Counted from the first letter of the stretch, positions 44,105 through 55,359 are shown. The stretch is DNA of 64,000 nucleotides from Acheta domesticus (GCA_031308135.1 JAHLJT010003656.1:53700827-53764826); one strand, 5' to 3'. The notes: generated from the letters alone by a model not told the origin. A program made the numbers and translations.

Positions 44105-44440
44105 CCGCAAGTGAAGTGCATGTTTTTCCCTCGGGAGATGGCAGTGATCTCCCACCGCTGGATGGCGAGATCCGGCGCCGACCTACCGTCGACTAGCGGG
44201 GTTTTCCCCTAACCAGGTATCTCCCACCAGCGGGGCACCGCCCCAGCCGGGACAAACTCTAAGCCCCCGATCAGTCTCCTGGAATGTGTGGTAGTGTAGT
44301 GCACGTTAGTGTAATTGCGTGTGCAAGGGTTGAGGGTAGGACAAGGAAGAGGAAGGAAGGATCTCCTACGGTCCGTGACCCGTTTGTTAGGGTACTGCTC
44401 CGGCATTTGCGTGATGTTGATACATTGATAGAATTGGTAA
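44105..44440 (-). mobile_element. Rep1 SINE copy D, 5'-truncated
   Basis: On minus it reads CAAATGCCGGAGCAGTACCC, TAACAAACGGGTCACGGACC, a CT-rich tract, CACTACACTACCACAC, CCAGGAGACTGATCGGGGGC, TTAGAGTTTGTCCCGGCTGG, GGCGGTGCCCCGCTGG and then GTCGGCGCCGGATCTC to GGGAGATCACTGCCATCTCC near 44125. It lacks the tRNA-like head. It gives the best-preserved 3' half of the family and anchors the alignment of the others. Confidence 0.75.
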
Positions 44441-44689
44441 AAATAAGATAAGAATATGCATGCATGTGAATTATCAAATAATTCATCAAATGCAGGTAAA
44501 CGGACAGGTTATAAATACAAATTTCAAAGCCCCCGCAGTTTAATGTCATCACGTATTCAGTTCAACTCGCAATAACCTCAGTCCCCGCTTCGAAAGCATC
44601 AAACGCATCATATTTACGCTTCGAAAGCAGAAATAGTTCCTTATTCTGCCACCCCCAAGCGTACTTTGAACAAGTACTACCAAAAGCTC

Positions 44690-44905
44690 TGTGGCGATAA
44701 CATTACAAGGTTCTGTGAGCGCTGACATCATCTGTCGCGCTCCGCTCCGCGCAGCCTCGCGTCGTCTCTTCTCTTCCGGGTGAGACCCTCGCCCTCCGCC
44801 CACTCAGCAGCGCCAATCCCCCCCCCCCGCCAGGAAGCGCTGACTGCGCCCGGCGCCAATGGCACGGGAAGCGTCCCCATTGGCGACTCCTCGACAAGAA
44901 GTAAG
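44690..44905. other. GC-rich island
   Basis: A moderately CpG-rich block with a C10 run at 44820. CGCCAATGGCAC (44855-44866) and CCCATTGGCGAC (44877-44888) are inverted CCAAT-containing sites 10 bp apart, reminiscent of NF-Y boxes. Open frames on minus (44549-44803, 44703-45035) have no motif. Confidence 0.4.
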
Positions 44906-44909
44906 ACGT

Positions 44910-45525
44910 CCGAGCAATGAGCATTACGGGGAAAATAGAGGCAACAAAGATGGCTGCAAATGAGAAAACTACATTTGCAGAAAGACACGGAGGATGACTT
45001 CCAAGGTTGAATAAGATGTTGTTTATGATGGTCATATTTTTTTAATTTAAAACAAAACAAGGTTTACTTTTATGACGAGATTAAACCATCATAACAGAAT
45101 ATGCATTTATCATGATGATCCTTCTAAAACTAAGTGATATCGCTTTCTAGACATCGTTTTTTACGTGCAAATCGAACATTACGGGATGCGATCCAGAATA
45201 TCGAGCCTTTTGCTGTGCATTCGATCAGCTTTTCCTATCTGATCATCATATTATTTGTTTTTGAATCGATTTCTTGAAGCCATTTCAGATACCCCTATAG
45301 TTCAAGTGCAAGCGCGAAATCGGCTCTGAAACGGATGTTCTCTCCTCAAAAATGGTCACGCGCACCCGAAGTACACACGTGTTCTGATTGAGTTCTGAAG
45401 TCGATGAGCTAACATAGGCCACTCAAACCGTGCGAAAACATGAAAACGTTAAATTCAGCAACGTAATTCATGAGTTCGTTTTGTGGTGAGCGTTGTGTGG
45501 TACCTGACATAACAGCGCAACTCCT
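44910..45525. other. AT-rich spacer
   Basis: AT-rich to balanced DNA without recognisable ORF, element or hairpin. Confidence 0.4.
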
Positions 45526-45529
45526 CCAC

Positions 45530-46080
45530 GGTGTGGTCGATCACAGCCATTACAGCGTTTAACGCTTTCTCTCCCACGCGGCCGGTGCGACGGCACCTGC
45601 GTCCCACAGCAACACTGACCCGACCGCCGCCCCCGCGTGACCCGCGGTCACCGCCGGCCCCGCCCCCTCAGCCCTCACCCCTCCCCCGCACCCTCGCCCC
45701 TCACCCCTCGGGCTCGCCAGCCCGGCCCCTTGTCCCTTTCCCCTCGCTCTTCGCCCACTGCCCGTCACCACCCTCTTCCTCGCTTCCTCTCCCATCGCCC
45801 CCTTGCCCCCTCGGCACCTCGTCCTCTGGGCGCACCAGCCCCGCCCCTCGCCCTCGGGGGAGGGGGCGACGGCGATGAAAAAGCGCGGCGCGGGCGGCGC
45901 GTGACGCGCGACACGGCGCGCGCGGCGCCTTCATTTTTCTCCGCGCGCGCCGCGATGAAGACGTGGGGCGTGTGACGTCAGCGGCCGCCGCCAGACGCCC
46001 GCGCATCGCGCCCTCTGCGCCGCCCGCCCCTCCGACAAGGGTGCCCAGCGGTGCGGCGCACTCCATGCTGCTCCTGGGAG
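45530..46080. other. Long GC-rich CpG island
   Basis: A 550-bp island, pyrimidine-rich in the left half (CCCCTCGCC units) and CpG-dense in the right (GCGCGCGCCGCGATG). GTGTGACGTCAGC (45970-45982) contains the 8-bp CRE palindrome TGACGTCA. Frames are open on both strands without recognisable domains. Confidence 0.5.
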
Positions 46081-46154
46081 GTCATTGAGATTTCGAAGAC
46101 ACATGAAGGGCTCGGTAGATAAGGGACACAGGTTCCATAACTCTTTGGCTACCA

Positions 46155-46606
46155 TCCGCTGTGTTGGCTCAGGGAAACAACTGTTCTCATTGGAGCCAAC
46201 CTGACCGGAACCTTGTGGGATTCAATTCCGATGGTGGCTTCTTTTAGACACCAGCTAGATAGGTTGAATTCAGCCGCTGTCTGTGCAAGAAGTCTAGCCG
46301 TCTCCGATGATTACCAGGCGAACGCCGGAGAATGCAGAAGACCTTAACGAACACACTATGGACTACGCGTGTTCTTTCCTCCATCTTTGTCCCCTCATTT
46401 CCCCTTACGCACACCCATCCACACACGCATTTTCACTTACATTCACTATACTTACACGTATGTCAGGAGACCAGTTGGTAACTTAGAGTTTGCCTCGGCT
46501 GGGGCGGTACCTGCTGTAGATAGCTGGAGACCATGACCCCAGACGCCGAAGAAAAGGTCGGCGCCAGTTCTCACGTTCTACCGAGAAAGAAATACTGCCA
46601 CCTTCC
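46155..46606 (+). mobile_element. Rep1 SINE copy B, near full length with tRNA-like head
   Basis: The head reads GTTGGCTCAGGG (A-box-like, about 46161-46172) and GGGATTCAATTCC (B-box-like, about 46217-46229), then GATGGTGGCTTC, ACCAGCTAGATAGGTTGAATTCAG (within 46248-46272), GATTACCAGGCGAACGCCGG, a diverged TAACGAACACACTATGGAC, a CT/CA-rich middle, GGAGACCAGTTGG, GTTTGCCTCGGCTGGGGC and GTCGGCGCCAG, ending near CCACCTTCC (46599-46607). This is the longest copy and defines an element of roughly 450 bp. Confidence 0.75.
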
Positions 46607-46619
46607 GAGATATAAAATT

Positions 46620-47145
46620 CACTACACTTACGGGACTAATGGCATAGCAATTAATACGCCCGAAAACACAAAATAATCAATCTAAAAACGTTTGAGTACC
46701 AAGGATTTTTACATCCTTCAAGGAGTCTCGAAGACTCGTGACTAAAAAAACTCAGTAAATTTCGAAAAATTCATAACAACAAGCTCACAAACGACTCCTG
46801 ATTACTTAACCTGAAATCATAAGACGAAAAAACTAAGTAATTTCAAGAATAAGGGCAAGCCATAATAAGACCACATGTCAAAATATGTAGTTTTTTCAAT
46901 AAGATATTTCAAGTAGTTAATTAGAAATACCATATAACATATCAAAATTGGAAATGAAATACAAAATGTATGCTATGGCTGCTGGTAAATCCAATATTGA
47001 TACTTGTAGAAGGGATAAAAGTAATCATAAAGTGGGTAGAAGTTTAAAACAACTGAATTCTGAGAGTTTTAAATGTCTATTCTCTCAGCGATTACTTGCA
47101 TCTCTTTTTCAAGAAAAGAAAAAAAATTAAATAATAATTGGGAAA
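46620..47145. other. AT-rich spacer
   Basis: AT-rich DNA. A 60-codon frame at 46948-47130 is Lys/Ser-rich without motif. No element recognised. Confidence 0.45.
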
Positions 47146-47149
47146 CCGA

Positions 47150-47320
47150 GTTACCCGCGTCGGTAGTCGAATGGTGTAGCTGTTCAATGCCGCTGCCCCC
47201 GCGGCCGCCTGCGCCGCCGTCATTGTCGTCGTGGGCCCCTCCTGGGCGACGCGAGACGCCGCCCCATTCGTCCGTCACCGCCCACCGCACGGGCGGTTCG
47301 ATTCGCCTCGGTGATTCAAT
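47150..47320. other. Short GC-rich island
   Basis: A compact CpG-rich island of unique sequence between AT-rich flanks, with short frames on both strands. It has no tandem repeat. CGGTGATTCAATCG lies at its right edge. Confidence 0.45.
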
Positions 47321-47324
47321 CGTT

Positions 47325-48610
47325 TGATTCAAGTTCGCGGAAATAATTTGCATGGGTGGACAGAGACGGTTCGCTGATTCAAACGCTACCTGTTGGTCGT
47401 CTCTCCATTATTATTCTCGTGTTTTTCAGACCTCTGTGAGGCACTATATTCAAATGTATCTTTTCTTATAGCACTTTATTCAAATGTAGATATTCTCTTG
47501 AATAAAAATTTTTGAATAAGCGTTTAAGTTTCAGCTATTGTTAAAAATATTAGGTTCACTTAGAAATACAAGGATAGACGTTAGGATTCGCTGACATATT
47601 AATAGCTAGATGTTTCTCACAAGGGTATAGGAACGTTAGTAATGCCACAGTCGCGTTGGAAATTCAGAATTCAGAAATTTTCTTACAAATTTAAACTTTT
47701 TGTACTAATATTACATTTTTAAAAGCAAAAGAGATCGTTTTATTAACTCTCTCAATTGATAGAATTAAAGTACGCAAATAATGTTCATTTACAACCGATT
47801 TCAGTTTTGTCTAAATAATATAAATAAGTAATCCCAACAATCAGTGGTGTGGAAGAAATAATATTTTCATGAAACTAAGAGCACTCACAAGGAACGCAGA
47901 GATCAGAAGTCAGCGAGACAGATCGACTGGGCATTTTACATAACAGGCGTCACAGCAGATGGGCACAGGAGCAGAGATGATTGCGAGAGGGCCAAACATA
48001 ACGAGCATGATAGGAAAACACGAACGAAAGCGACTTATAAAACTGCTAATGCAGCAGTCATTTGCGGAACGAAGTATGATAATTCGGAGAGTGTGCCCAT
48101 GTAATTTTTTTTCACTGGATTACTGACAATCCACAAAGGTTTAGCTTAAGAAAACAAGCACTAAAGTTTTACAAATATCTTGAAAATTGAATTCTTTCTG
48201 TACGGTAATTCTCGTAAAGATTTCTCTATCAACTCAAAGGAAAACTCCAATGAAATTAATTGAAAATTGATGTAAGCTTTCGCGACCAGTGTCGTGTGAA
48301 TGAGTCGGAGTGACGCCGCGAGTTGTGATGCCGACGTTGCGAACCGTGTTATCGTTGTCTTTCCCAAGGCAAACGTGGTCTTCGAAGTGGGCTTCCTCAG
48401 AGCTCGTCGTAGAGTCACCCTACCCGCAAAGATAATTGAAATTGAATAACTGGTTGAGATACATTTAAGATTTAAGATTTTAAAACAAATTCACGACGAC
48501 TTTGTCAAATGGATAAATATTTCAAAGTATAATAATGGGGGAATTAGGCAAAATATTATTTTTCAGCCAATAACTGCATAGTGTGACGCTCCTTTCACTT
48601 CCAAAAGCCC
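47325..48610. other. AT-rich DNA without recognisable gene
   Basis: About 1.3 kb of AT-rich sequence. The 85-codon minus frame 48161-48418 lies in a slightly GC-richer patch but has no known motif. Confidence 0.45.
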
Positions 48611-48619
48611 ATCGAAAGG

Positions 48620-48730
48620 GAGTGGCGCAGTGGCGGGATTTGGGGGGGGGGGCGTAGAGCGCACCCGGCCCGAGTTGGCGCGGCACGTCCGGCGGCGGGC
48701 CTCCGCGCCCTCTCCGCGTCGCGCCCGCGC
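48620..48730. other. GC-rich CpG island preceding the 102-bp repeat
   Basis: A very CpG-rich lead-in (GGCGCGGCACGTCCGGCGGC) attached to the 102-bp minisatellite. Confidence 0.5.
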
Positions 48731-49150
48731 GTCTACTCTGCATACGCCATTGCCTCTGCCATCACTGCCTTCAGAGCCTTCGCCTCCGTCATCACATCCG
48801 CCACCGCCTCTTCCATCGCCTTGGTCTCTTTCGTCCCCTCCGCCTCCGCCATCGCCTCTGCCATCACCTCCTTCAGCGCCTTCGCCTCCGTCATCACCTC
48901 CGTCACCGCCTCTTCCATCGCCTTGGTCTCTTTCGTCTCCTCCGCCTCCGCCATTGCCTCTGCCATCACCTCCTTCAGCGCCTTCGCCTCCATCATCACC
49001 TCTGCCACCGCCTCTTCCATCGCCTTGGTCTCTGTCGTCCCCTCCGCCTCCGCCATTGCCTCTGCCATCACCTCCTTCAGCGCCTTCGCCTCCGTCATCA
49101 CCTCCGCTACCGCCATCGCCTCTTCCATCACCTCCTTTACCTCATTCACC
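48731..49150. repeat. 102-bp minisatellite, about four units
   Basis: The marker CTTCAG(A/C)GCCTTCGCCTC recurs at 48769, 48871, 48973 and 49075, exactly 102 bp apart each time. Each unit contains shorter GCCTCCGNCATCNCC subrepeats. Because 102 is 34 codons, frames stay open: the minus frame 48733-49158 is a 34-residue Ala/Glu/Met/Lys repeat (motif EAKALKEVMAEAMAEAE) predicted to be helical; plus frames give Ser/Pro or Ala/Ser/Ile repeats. Whether the minus frame is ever translated is unknown; composition alone could produce it. Confidence 0.9.
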
Positions 49151-49835
49151 TCTGCCATCGCCTTCGCCTGTAATCGCCTCCGCCACCGCCGCTACCATCT
49201 CCCTCGCTTCTGTCATCGATTTCGCCCCCACCATCGTCTCTGCTATCACCTCCTTCAGCGCCTCCACCTCCGTCATCACCTCCGCCCGCGCCATCGTCTC
49301 TACCATCACTTCTTTCAGCGCCTTCACCTCAGTCATCACCTCCGCCACTGCCATCGCCAACCCCTCCTCTGTAGCCTTCGCCTCCGCCTGCATGAACGCC
49401 TCCGCCACCGCCATCGCTTCCATCTTCATCATCACATTCGCCATCGCCTCCGCCATCGTCTTTGCCTCTGTCATCACCATCGCTTCTGCCATCGCCTCCG
49501 ACACTGCCTCCGTCAACACTTCCGCCATAGAATCAGCTGTCATCTGCGCTGCCACCTCTACAAACGCGGACTCCTTCACTTCTGTGGTTTATGTTTCTAA
49601 CTCCACCTTTGCCTCCACGATCGCCGTTGGCTTCTTTTTCATCTTCCCCTCCACGTTTGTCTCCTCATCCATCCTTGCTTCCCTTCTGCCTTCGTCTCGG
49701 ACTCTACCATTGTGTTTGCCAGTATCTCCATATTCGAACCTTCTCCTGAAAGTTTCTTCACACACGCCTCCTTCTTCTTTGCCTCCACCTCCGCCTCCAC
49801 CCTCGTGTTTGCCATCTTGACTTCCTCTTTCAGCT
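49150..49835. repeat. Degenerate continuation of the GCCTCCGYCATC repeat
   Basis: The 102-bp pattern decays into diverged GCCATCGCCTCCG and ACCTCCGTCATC units. The minus frame 49142-49579 continues the Ala/Glu/Met style after a frame break; a further charged minus frame lies at 49589-49879. The plus frames 48630-49820 and 48821-49600 run through the same DNA. Old and new parts together form the longest island in the window, about 1.2 kb. Confidence 0.65.
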
Positions 49836-49839
49836 CGAG

Positions 49840-50265
49840 GATTGTCTCGGTCGTGGGATTTTTTCTTTCTTTGTAACATTGTTACTCAATAATTATAGTA
49901 AACGTTTCTTTCGTTCGCGAAACAAATTGAGAAAATCGCAACTCAAGCATTTCTCTCTTTTGAGATCCCACACACATTACGCTAATTATTTACAGTCCAC
50001 AGGTTTCAGTGAAATTGTAAACACGATCACCACTTTCAGAATTGTTACGAAAAAACAAAAATAAAATTATTGCCTGCAAAACGTTTTGCAAGCCATTAAT
50101 AAGAACATTCTGAAATATTGTTTCGCCATTTCGTCTCTTCTCCACAGGCACGAGTGAAACTCAACGTTTAGGACCTCAAGCCAGAGTGCAAGTTGATTTA
50201 GGGTACAACGCCGACATTTCTCACAAGTTAACAGAGCTAAAAGTGCAAAAAGAAAGACCGAGCGG
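49840..50265. other. AT-rich spacer
   Basis: AT-rich to balanced DNA. No element or gene is recognisable. Confidence 0.4.
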
Positions 50266-50269
50266 GACG

Positions 50270-50450
50270 GCTGAGTGAGCACGGTGGGCGGGTGATGAAA
50301 GACCTTGCTTTTCGTATTCGGGGACCGCAGGGGCGCCGGAGAACTTCCAAGTGTTCACTGGGACGCCCTCGTAAGTGAAACATCGAGGCAAATGACCAGT
50401 GGCAGACTCTTTGCTTGTAAAGAGGCGCACTCGCAGGGACCACGATGGAA
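50270..50450. other. Short GC-richer island
   Basis: Balanced to GC-rich, unique sequence with three overlapping minus frames (50221-50457, 50237-50509, 50355-50576). No motif was identified in any of them. Confidence 0.4.
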
Positions 50451-50454
50451 TTGA

Positions 50455-52480
50455 CAACAGTCGTGAAGGTGTGTCTCAAGCAATATCGTTGAAGTAAAAT
50501 TACGTTCACCTTCTTTTAGCTTTCTCGAAAAGGTACCTCTATTATAAGTAATTGAAATATCACTTCCGTGGGCCACTTACTAATTACACTAAGTTAATTA
50601 ACCACGATTTATTAAATGTATTAAGTCATGTATTATATTTTGAATGCTCTTGAAACAGTATAAGTAGTACAAGAAATAGAAAAGTATAAAGAACAAGTGA
50701 AGCCTACGGCTTTACATGTATTATATTCGTTATATCTCAATACGATGCTTGCAACCCGCCTTCCTTTTAGTATATCTAGTGTCTTTCAATGGCAACAACC
50801 TCCACGTTACTAAAAATGCATTGCTCCATTATTGACTGCCCGCGAATGACTGCACCTCTTGTGGCGACGCATTTGTGCACTCTTGTGGCTTATAGAGGTG
50901 TCGCCACACTTCATATGTCCTTGTGAGTGCTGTAGACATATATGGCTAGAAATAATGTCGAATCTTATCTTTGAACGAATCTCTCACTTAAACGATACGA
51001 AGAAGAGAAAATACGACATACTTTCACTGAGACGAAATCATAATATTTTTGGTTTATTTTTTCTATATTTAATTTGACGAGCAATGCCAAAATTTCTTAA
51101 ATATTATTTCAATACCTCATTCCAGTCCATTTTTTCTCTGCATCAAAATTAAAAATTGTAAATCATGTCATAAATTCATTATACAAACGGAAAGTGCCAA
51201 TGAATACATGGTAGAGCTGTGATAATTGAACAGGAAGTAGGACGTGGAGTATCAAAGGAACAGCGTGATAAAAGGCTTAGTAGTCATGTTTACAGTGACT
51301 CAGAGATACCAAGAAAGGGTGACACACGAGTATCACTGTTAAGGAAACATAACTGCTTGCCCTATCCAAACATATGCAAAACCAATTATTAGCACCATAC
51401 GTCAGCAATCACAACAGACAACCACGTATTTCAGCCCAGATATCACCTAATTTCAGTGTTCCCTTTTCGCCGGGCAGAAAATGAAGGACAAAGAGGAGGG
51501 TGATGAAACAATTCGAAAGTCGCAAGGTGTGCTCATTACACAACTGTGCGAAAAATTCACCACAACACAGTTAAAACCGCAGGCACAAGCAGAAACGTGT
51601 GCCGTTTTATGCTTCACCCGTAGTTTCAATCCATGAATCTGGTTAATTTCTGGCGGGTGCCGGAATAGACAGTCACGCCGACCAAGGACTCCGAACTCCA
51701 AGGAAGCGATCTATCTTACGATATGGCAACGGTACTGAGATTCCAGTATTCTAATAGATAAGGTAAGATACGATATATTTAACTGCAATTGAGTGCAATT
51801 GGGGGGCAGAAATTTACAAAATAAATTACCATCAATATGATAATAATAGTGAAAATCTTAATATTACACAAGACGTATATTAAAGCGTTATTGTGGCAAG
51901 CAATAACGCAATTTACGCAGAAGAGGCAATTTAATAAATGTAATAGATGACGTGTCCATTTTTACTTCCTTGATGTATTTTTGCCTGTCCTTTCCTGAGC
52001 ACATTAGCAACGCATGAAAATACATACACATGTTTCTATTTGCTGAAGTAAAAGCATCCGCTTTACACTACAAGTTCTCACTCTGAATCGAGGATAAAAT
52101 AATAAACCACACTTTTACGTTTGTGATTGTGACATGAAAGACAAAAGAAAAGCAATAAATATTTCATATCATTAAAAATATAGTTTATTGCGTGATTATT
52201 GCCAGTGAAAGCAAATTCCTGTTCCCTGATTCTTTGTATCATTTGTATTGCTACATCTCTGTTTTCTTTCACATTTTTTATTCTAATCAAAAATTAAACT
52301 GAGTAGGAAAAGATAAGGAGAAGCAATAGAAGAGAGAAACATTTTGCAAAGTGTGGATTAAAAAAACCCTGACCCAACCGCGTCCAGTTTAGCAATTTCC
52401 ATGACTTGCCTCGACGGAGTAAGGAGCTGCACACTCCGTACGCCCTTCCATTCATCGCTTGTCGCTTTCACGTCATTTGC
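50455..52480. other. AT-rich DNA without recognisable gene
   Basis: About 2 kb of AT-rich DNA with a brief balanced patch at 51440-51720 (82-codon minus frame, no motif). No element copies or notable hairpins were seen. Confidence 0.45.
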
Positions 52481-52489
52481 GAAACATTC

Positions 52490-52775
52490 CCACACGCCTC
52501 TTCCCGCAATGAATGAGCTGCTGATGCAAGATGCTGCCTCCGCTGCGCCGCTCTCCTCCTCCTCCGCAGCTGCGCGCCACCGGACACTCGCACCGCCCCC
52601 CTCCGCCCCTTCCAACCCCTACCCCCACCCCCCCACCCGCGCGCGGCGTCAGCGCCTGCGCTTCCGCGTGCTGCGCAGCGCAGACGCCTCCGCGCAGCCC
52701 CTTCCGCGCAGACGCACGGGCCTGCGCCTCCTGGCCCTGCCCCCGCCGCGGCGAGGCACGAATAATCCACGGAGT
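52490..52775. other. GC-rich CpG island
   Basis: A sharply bounded island. Repeated GCGCAG motifs (TGCGCAGCGCAGACGCC, 52672-52688; CCGCGCAGCCCC) are present, with a pyrimidine-rich left part. Open frames on both strands have no domain. Confidence 0.5.
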
Positions 52776-52862
52776 ATGTACGCAATTACACAGTGAAGGC
52801 TTCGAAAATATACAAAAAAACGTACTACATAATAGTTATTTATGCACCAAGGGAGTTATAAA

Positions 52863-52942
52863 GGTTATAATGACCTCGGGCGGCAAAACGCCCTCTGGCC
52901 AAATGCCCTGGGGCATTTTTCCTCCGCTCAATCATTATAACC
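52863..52942. mobile_element. Compact three-stem palindrome beside the LINE 3' end
   Basis: The outer stem GGTTATAATGA (52863-52873) pairs perfectly with TCATTATAACC (52932-52942). Inside are two hairpins: GGGCG...CGCCC (52878-52882 with 52889-52893) and AAATGCCC TG GGGCATTT (52901-52918). The strand could fold as a three-way junction. The outer arm lies within the last codons of the LINE reading frame, so this is either part of the LINE 3' untranslated region or a tiny palindromic element inserted there. Confidence 0.65.
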
Positions 52943-52967
52943 AGTTAACGACCATAGTACATACGTA

Positions 52968-53600
52968 AACATCTGGCGATGTTTCTCGGTTCCTCTTTTC
53001 CAGCCTTCTCCATCCATTACATCTTCGTCTGTCAAATTTCTTGTCGCCATCGCAGTCAGTATTCCTTGTTTCCATGGGGTTGATGGTCTGCCCCTCTGTC
53101 TTCTATACGGTGGTATCCATTTATATACTTGTTTGGGTCACCTCTCTTCTGGCATTCTCAGCAGATGTCCCTACCATTGAAGCTGTTTTCGTTCTACAGT
53201 ATCTATTTTATCCTTTTTAATTCCCATTTTATCCTTTATTTCATCATTACGTATGTGGTGTAAACGAGATATTCTGCAACTTCGTCTCAGAAAGTCCATT
53301 TGAATCGTCAATAATCTCCTTCTGTTCTTTTGGGTTAGTTCCCATACTTCTGAGCCATATGTAACAATGCTCCCAATTATGATACTGTATATATTTTTTG
53401 TTTTCTTTGATAACTGGGAGTTCCACAGAATTGAATTTAGCATATTTATGACTCGTTTCCCTTGATTTATCTTATTATTAACATCTTTGTTGCTTGTGCC
53501 CTCTTTTGAAACTGTAAAGCCTAAATATTTACTAATTAATTAGATGTTAACTTGACTCGGTTTGTCTTTCCTTATTTCCCTCCCATAATTCCCTTTCAGA
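52968..53600 (-). pseudogene. Non-LTR retrotransposon (RTE-like) reverse transcriptase C-terminus, decayed
   Basis: On minus, one frame read through stops gives a familiar LINE ORF2 ending: KYLGFTVSKEGTSNKDVNNK (near 53525), NMLNSILWN, then GSIVTYGSEVWELTQ, LRRSCRISRLHHIRNDEI, a W.GHLLRMPEER segment and the PPYRRQRGRPSTPW motif (about 53090), ending near 52975. At least three in-frame stops interrupt it (about 53543, 53169 and 53132). Catalytic RT domains and endonuclease are missing, so it is a dead 5'-truncated copy. The RTE-like label rests on the WYGHLLRM and GRP..W tail pattern and is approximate. Confidence 0.88.
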
Positions 53601-53604
53601 ATTC

Positions 53605-54165
53605 CCTCTCATTATTCCCTACATAAGAACATGTTTTATCATCCAACTTTTTTCATATTTTCTTCGTAACCGCGATCCATAACGTACCTGTATCGAAAGG
53701 ATTTCTGATACAGGTACGTTATGCTGTGTATATCGAGCTCCGTATCGAAGGCAATAACAAGCTACAATGTAACAGTAAAAATTAAGTATATTATTATATA
53801 AAGTATATTGCTATTCATGAGTTTGAATCCATAAGTTAAACAATTATTTCAGTTTGCCGGTTTATTTCTCCATCTTCAGAGCTACGAAAGTTAGAACTAT
53901 GTATAGCACAATATATATGACCGAATACGATGTAAAAACACACACAAAAAAACAAACCAGAACCAATGCTCTTTTTTCTTTCAAAAATATTTCATTAGTT
54001 TTTTCACCTTGAGAGGTAAATTTTTAGATTAATATTTTTTATAAAGAGGCTATTAATAAGAAAAACAATTTGGCCAAATGTATGAGAATAAATTAATTAA
54101 TACGAATGTAGTTGATATCGTTTTAGTTGGAGAAATTTTATTGCTGTACTTGTCGACATTTCTGT
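53605..54165. other. AT-rich spacer with one hairpin
   Basis: AT-rich DNA upstream of the LINE relic. It contains CATTATTCCCTACATAAG-like simple sequence near 53607-53627 and the strong hairpin at 53678-53723. No earlier part of the LINE ORF is recognisable. Confidence 0.45.
53678..53723. repeat. Perfect 17-bp hairpin with nested apical stem
   Basis: CATAACGTACCTGTATC (53678-53694) pairs perfectly with GATACAGGTACGTTATG (53707-53723). The 12-nt loop GAAAGGATTTCT can pair further (GAAA with TTTC, leaving loop GGA and one bulged T), giving about 21 stacked pairs. It is too short for a canonical pre-miRNA. Origin unknown. Confidence 0.85.
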
Positions 54166-54169
54166 CTTG

Positions 54170-55355
54170 TATGTTTTCCGATTGCCCACGCACGTATTTC
54201 GCTACCTAGCTGGGGCAGCGTGGATGCCCTCTTGATCCTGTCTCAACGTTTAAGTGCACACGTCTTAATGGGCACCTGGGAGGAACAAAAGAACGTTCTG
54301 TTACACCCCGGAGCCCTGCCTTGAACCCCCTGCACTTGCACTAACGATGTCATTCTTTTATTAGCGCGGGCATTGAAAGTTACGTGCGCTCAAGAATTTC
54401 TCTTAATGAGTCTTATTCTACAGCAATAAAACTCTATTCGACTTAAGTAATTAATATTATGTCATAATGAGAAAAGTGAGGACAAGTACTACGGAACCCT
54501 AGAAGCAGGAATGAATGGCAGTATCCATAAAAGTAGCGAAGAACATTATTTTATGTGTACTATCATAGTCGCCAGCGTAAGGTAACAAATACTAAGAGTG
54601 CAATGAAACCATCAACACTTCAAAGGAGCCAAAGTGCAGCAAAGACGTTAGGTTTTGACAAATTGAAAGAATTCTCTTACTTGAATAATGAACGCATACT
54701 ACCAAGGACATTCATCCATGAAGTGAAATAAAATGTCTCTCTATGGACATAAAAATACAGGTAAACATTTTAAATGCAGTCACAGAAGAAATACATGTTT
54801 CCTCCTTATTGCATTATGTATACATTTATTGCTGACTAGGTAACTATTATAAACGAATAATAAATAGCTAACGTAAATGAGGAGGTAACTATCAATAAAG
54901 TATAATAAATAACTAATGATAAAAGTAAACTGTAGGAGAGACAGATCGACTCCCCACTAAAGTACTTCAGGTTTTGTCAAATATCTCTAATATGGCTTGA
55001 GAATTACATTGGAAACAATTAAGTACACAATTCTTTATATAACCTCGTATTTAAATGTTTATTATGACGCCTGTTAAATATCTGGTAACTCAAAACTACC
55101 AACATATCACAAACCAATATTCTAGGAATAATGTTTCTAATATCTTCATAACGTCGTATCTTGACAAAATTTGGAAGGATGTCTCTTCTGTATGCTACAA
55201 ACGGTTTTAAGATTTTCGTCACAACTTTCTGAAAATTCACAATTCATTTTCTTAATTCTATATCTTATTGAAATTATTCCGGTTTTAACGAAATTCAGTT
55301 GCGATTTTTTTTGGCGTGGGAATACTGCATAATTGCACGACATCCAAAGAGTGGT
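54170..55355. other. AT-rich DNA with a 45-bp tandem duplication
   Basis: A balanced patch at 54170-54330 holds a 65-codon plus frame without motif. At 54839 and 54884 the unit beginning GGTAACTAT and containing AATAAATA is present twice, 45 bp apart. The minus frame 55019-55240 is basic and motif-free. Confidence 0.45.
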
Positions 55356-55359
55356 GCTC

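Noticed and set aside
48630..49820. 396-codon ORF on plus
   Set aside because: Created by the 102-bp minisatellite and its degenerate continuation; plus and minus frames are open together.
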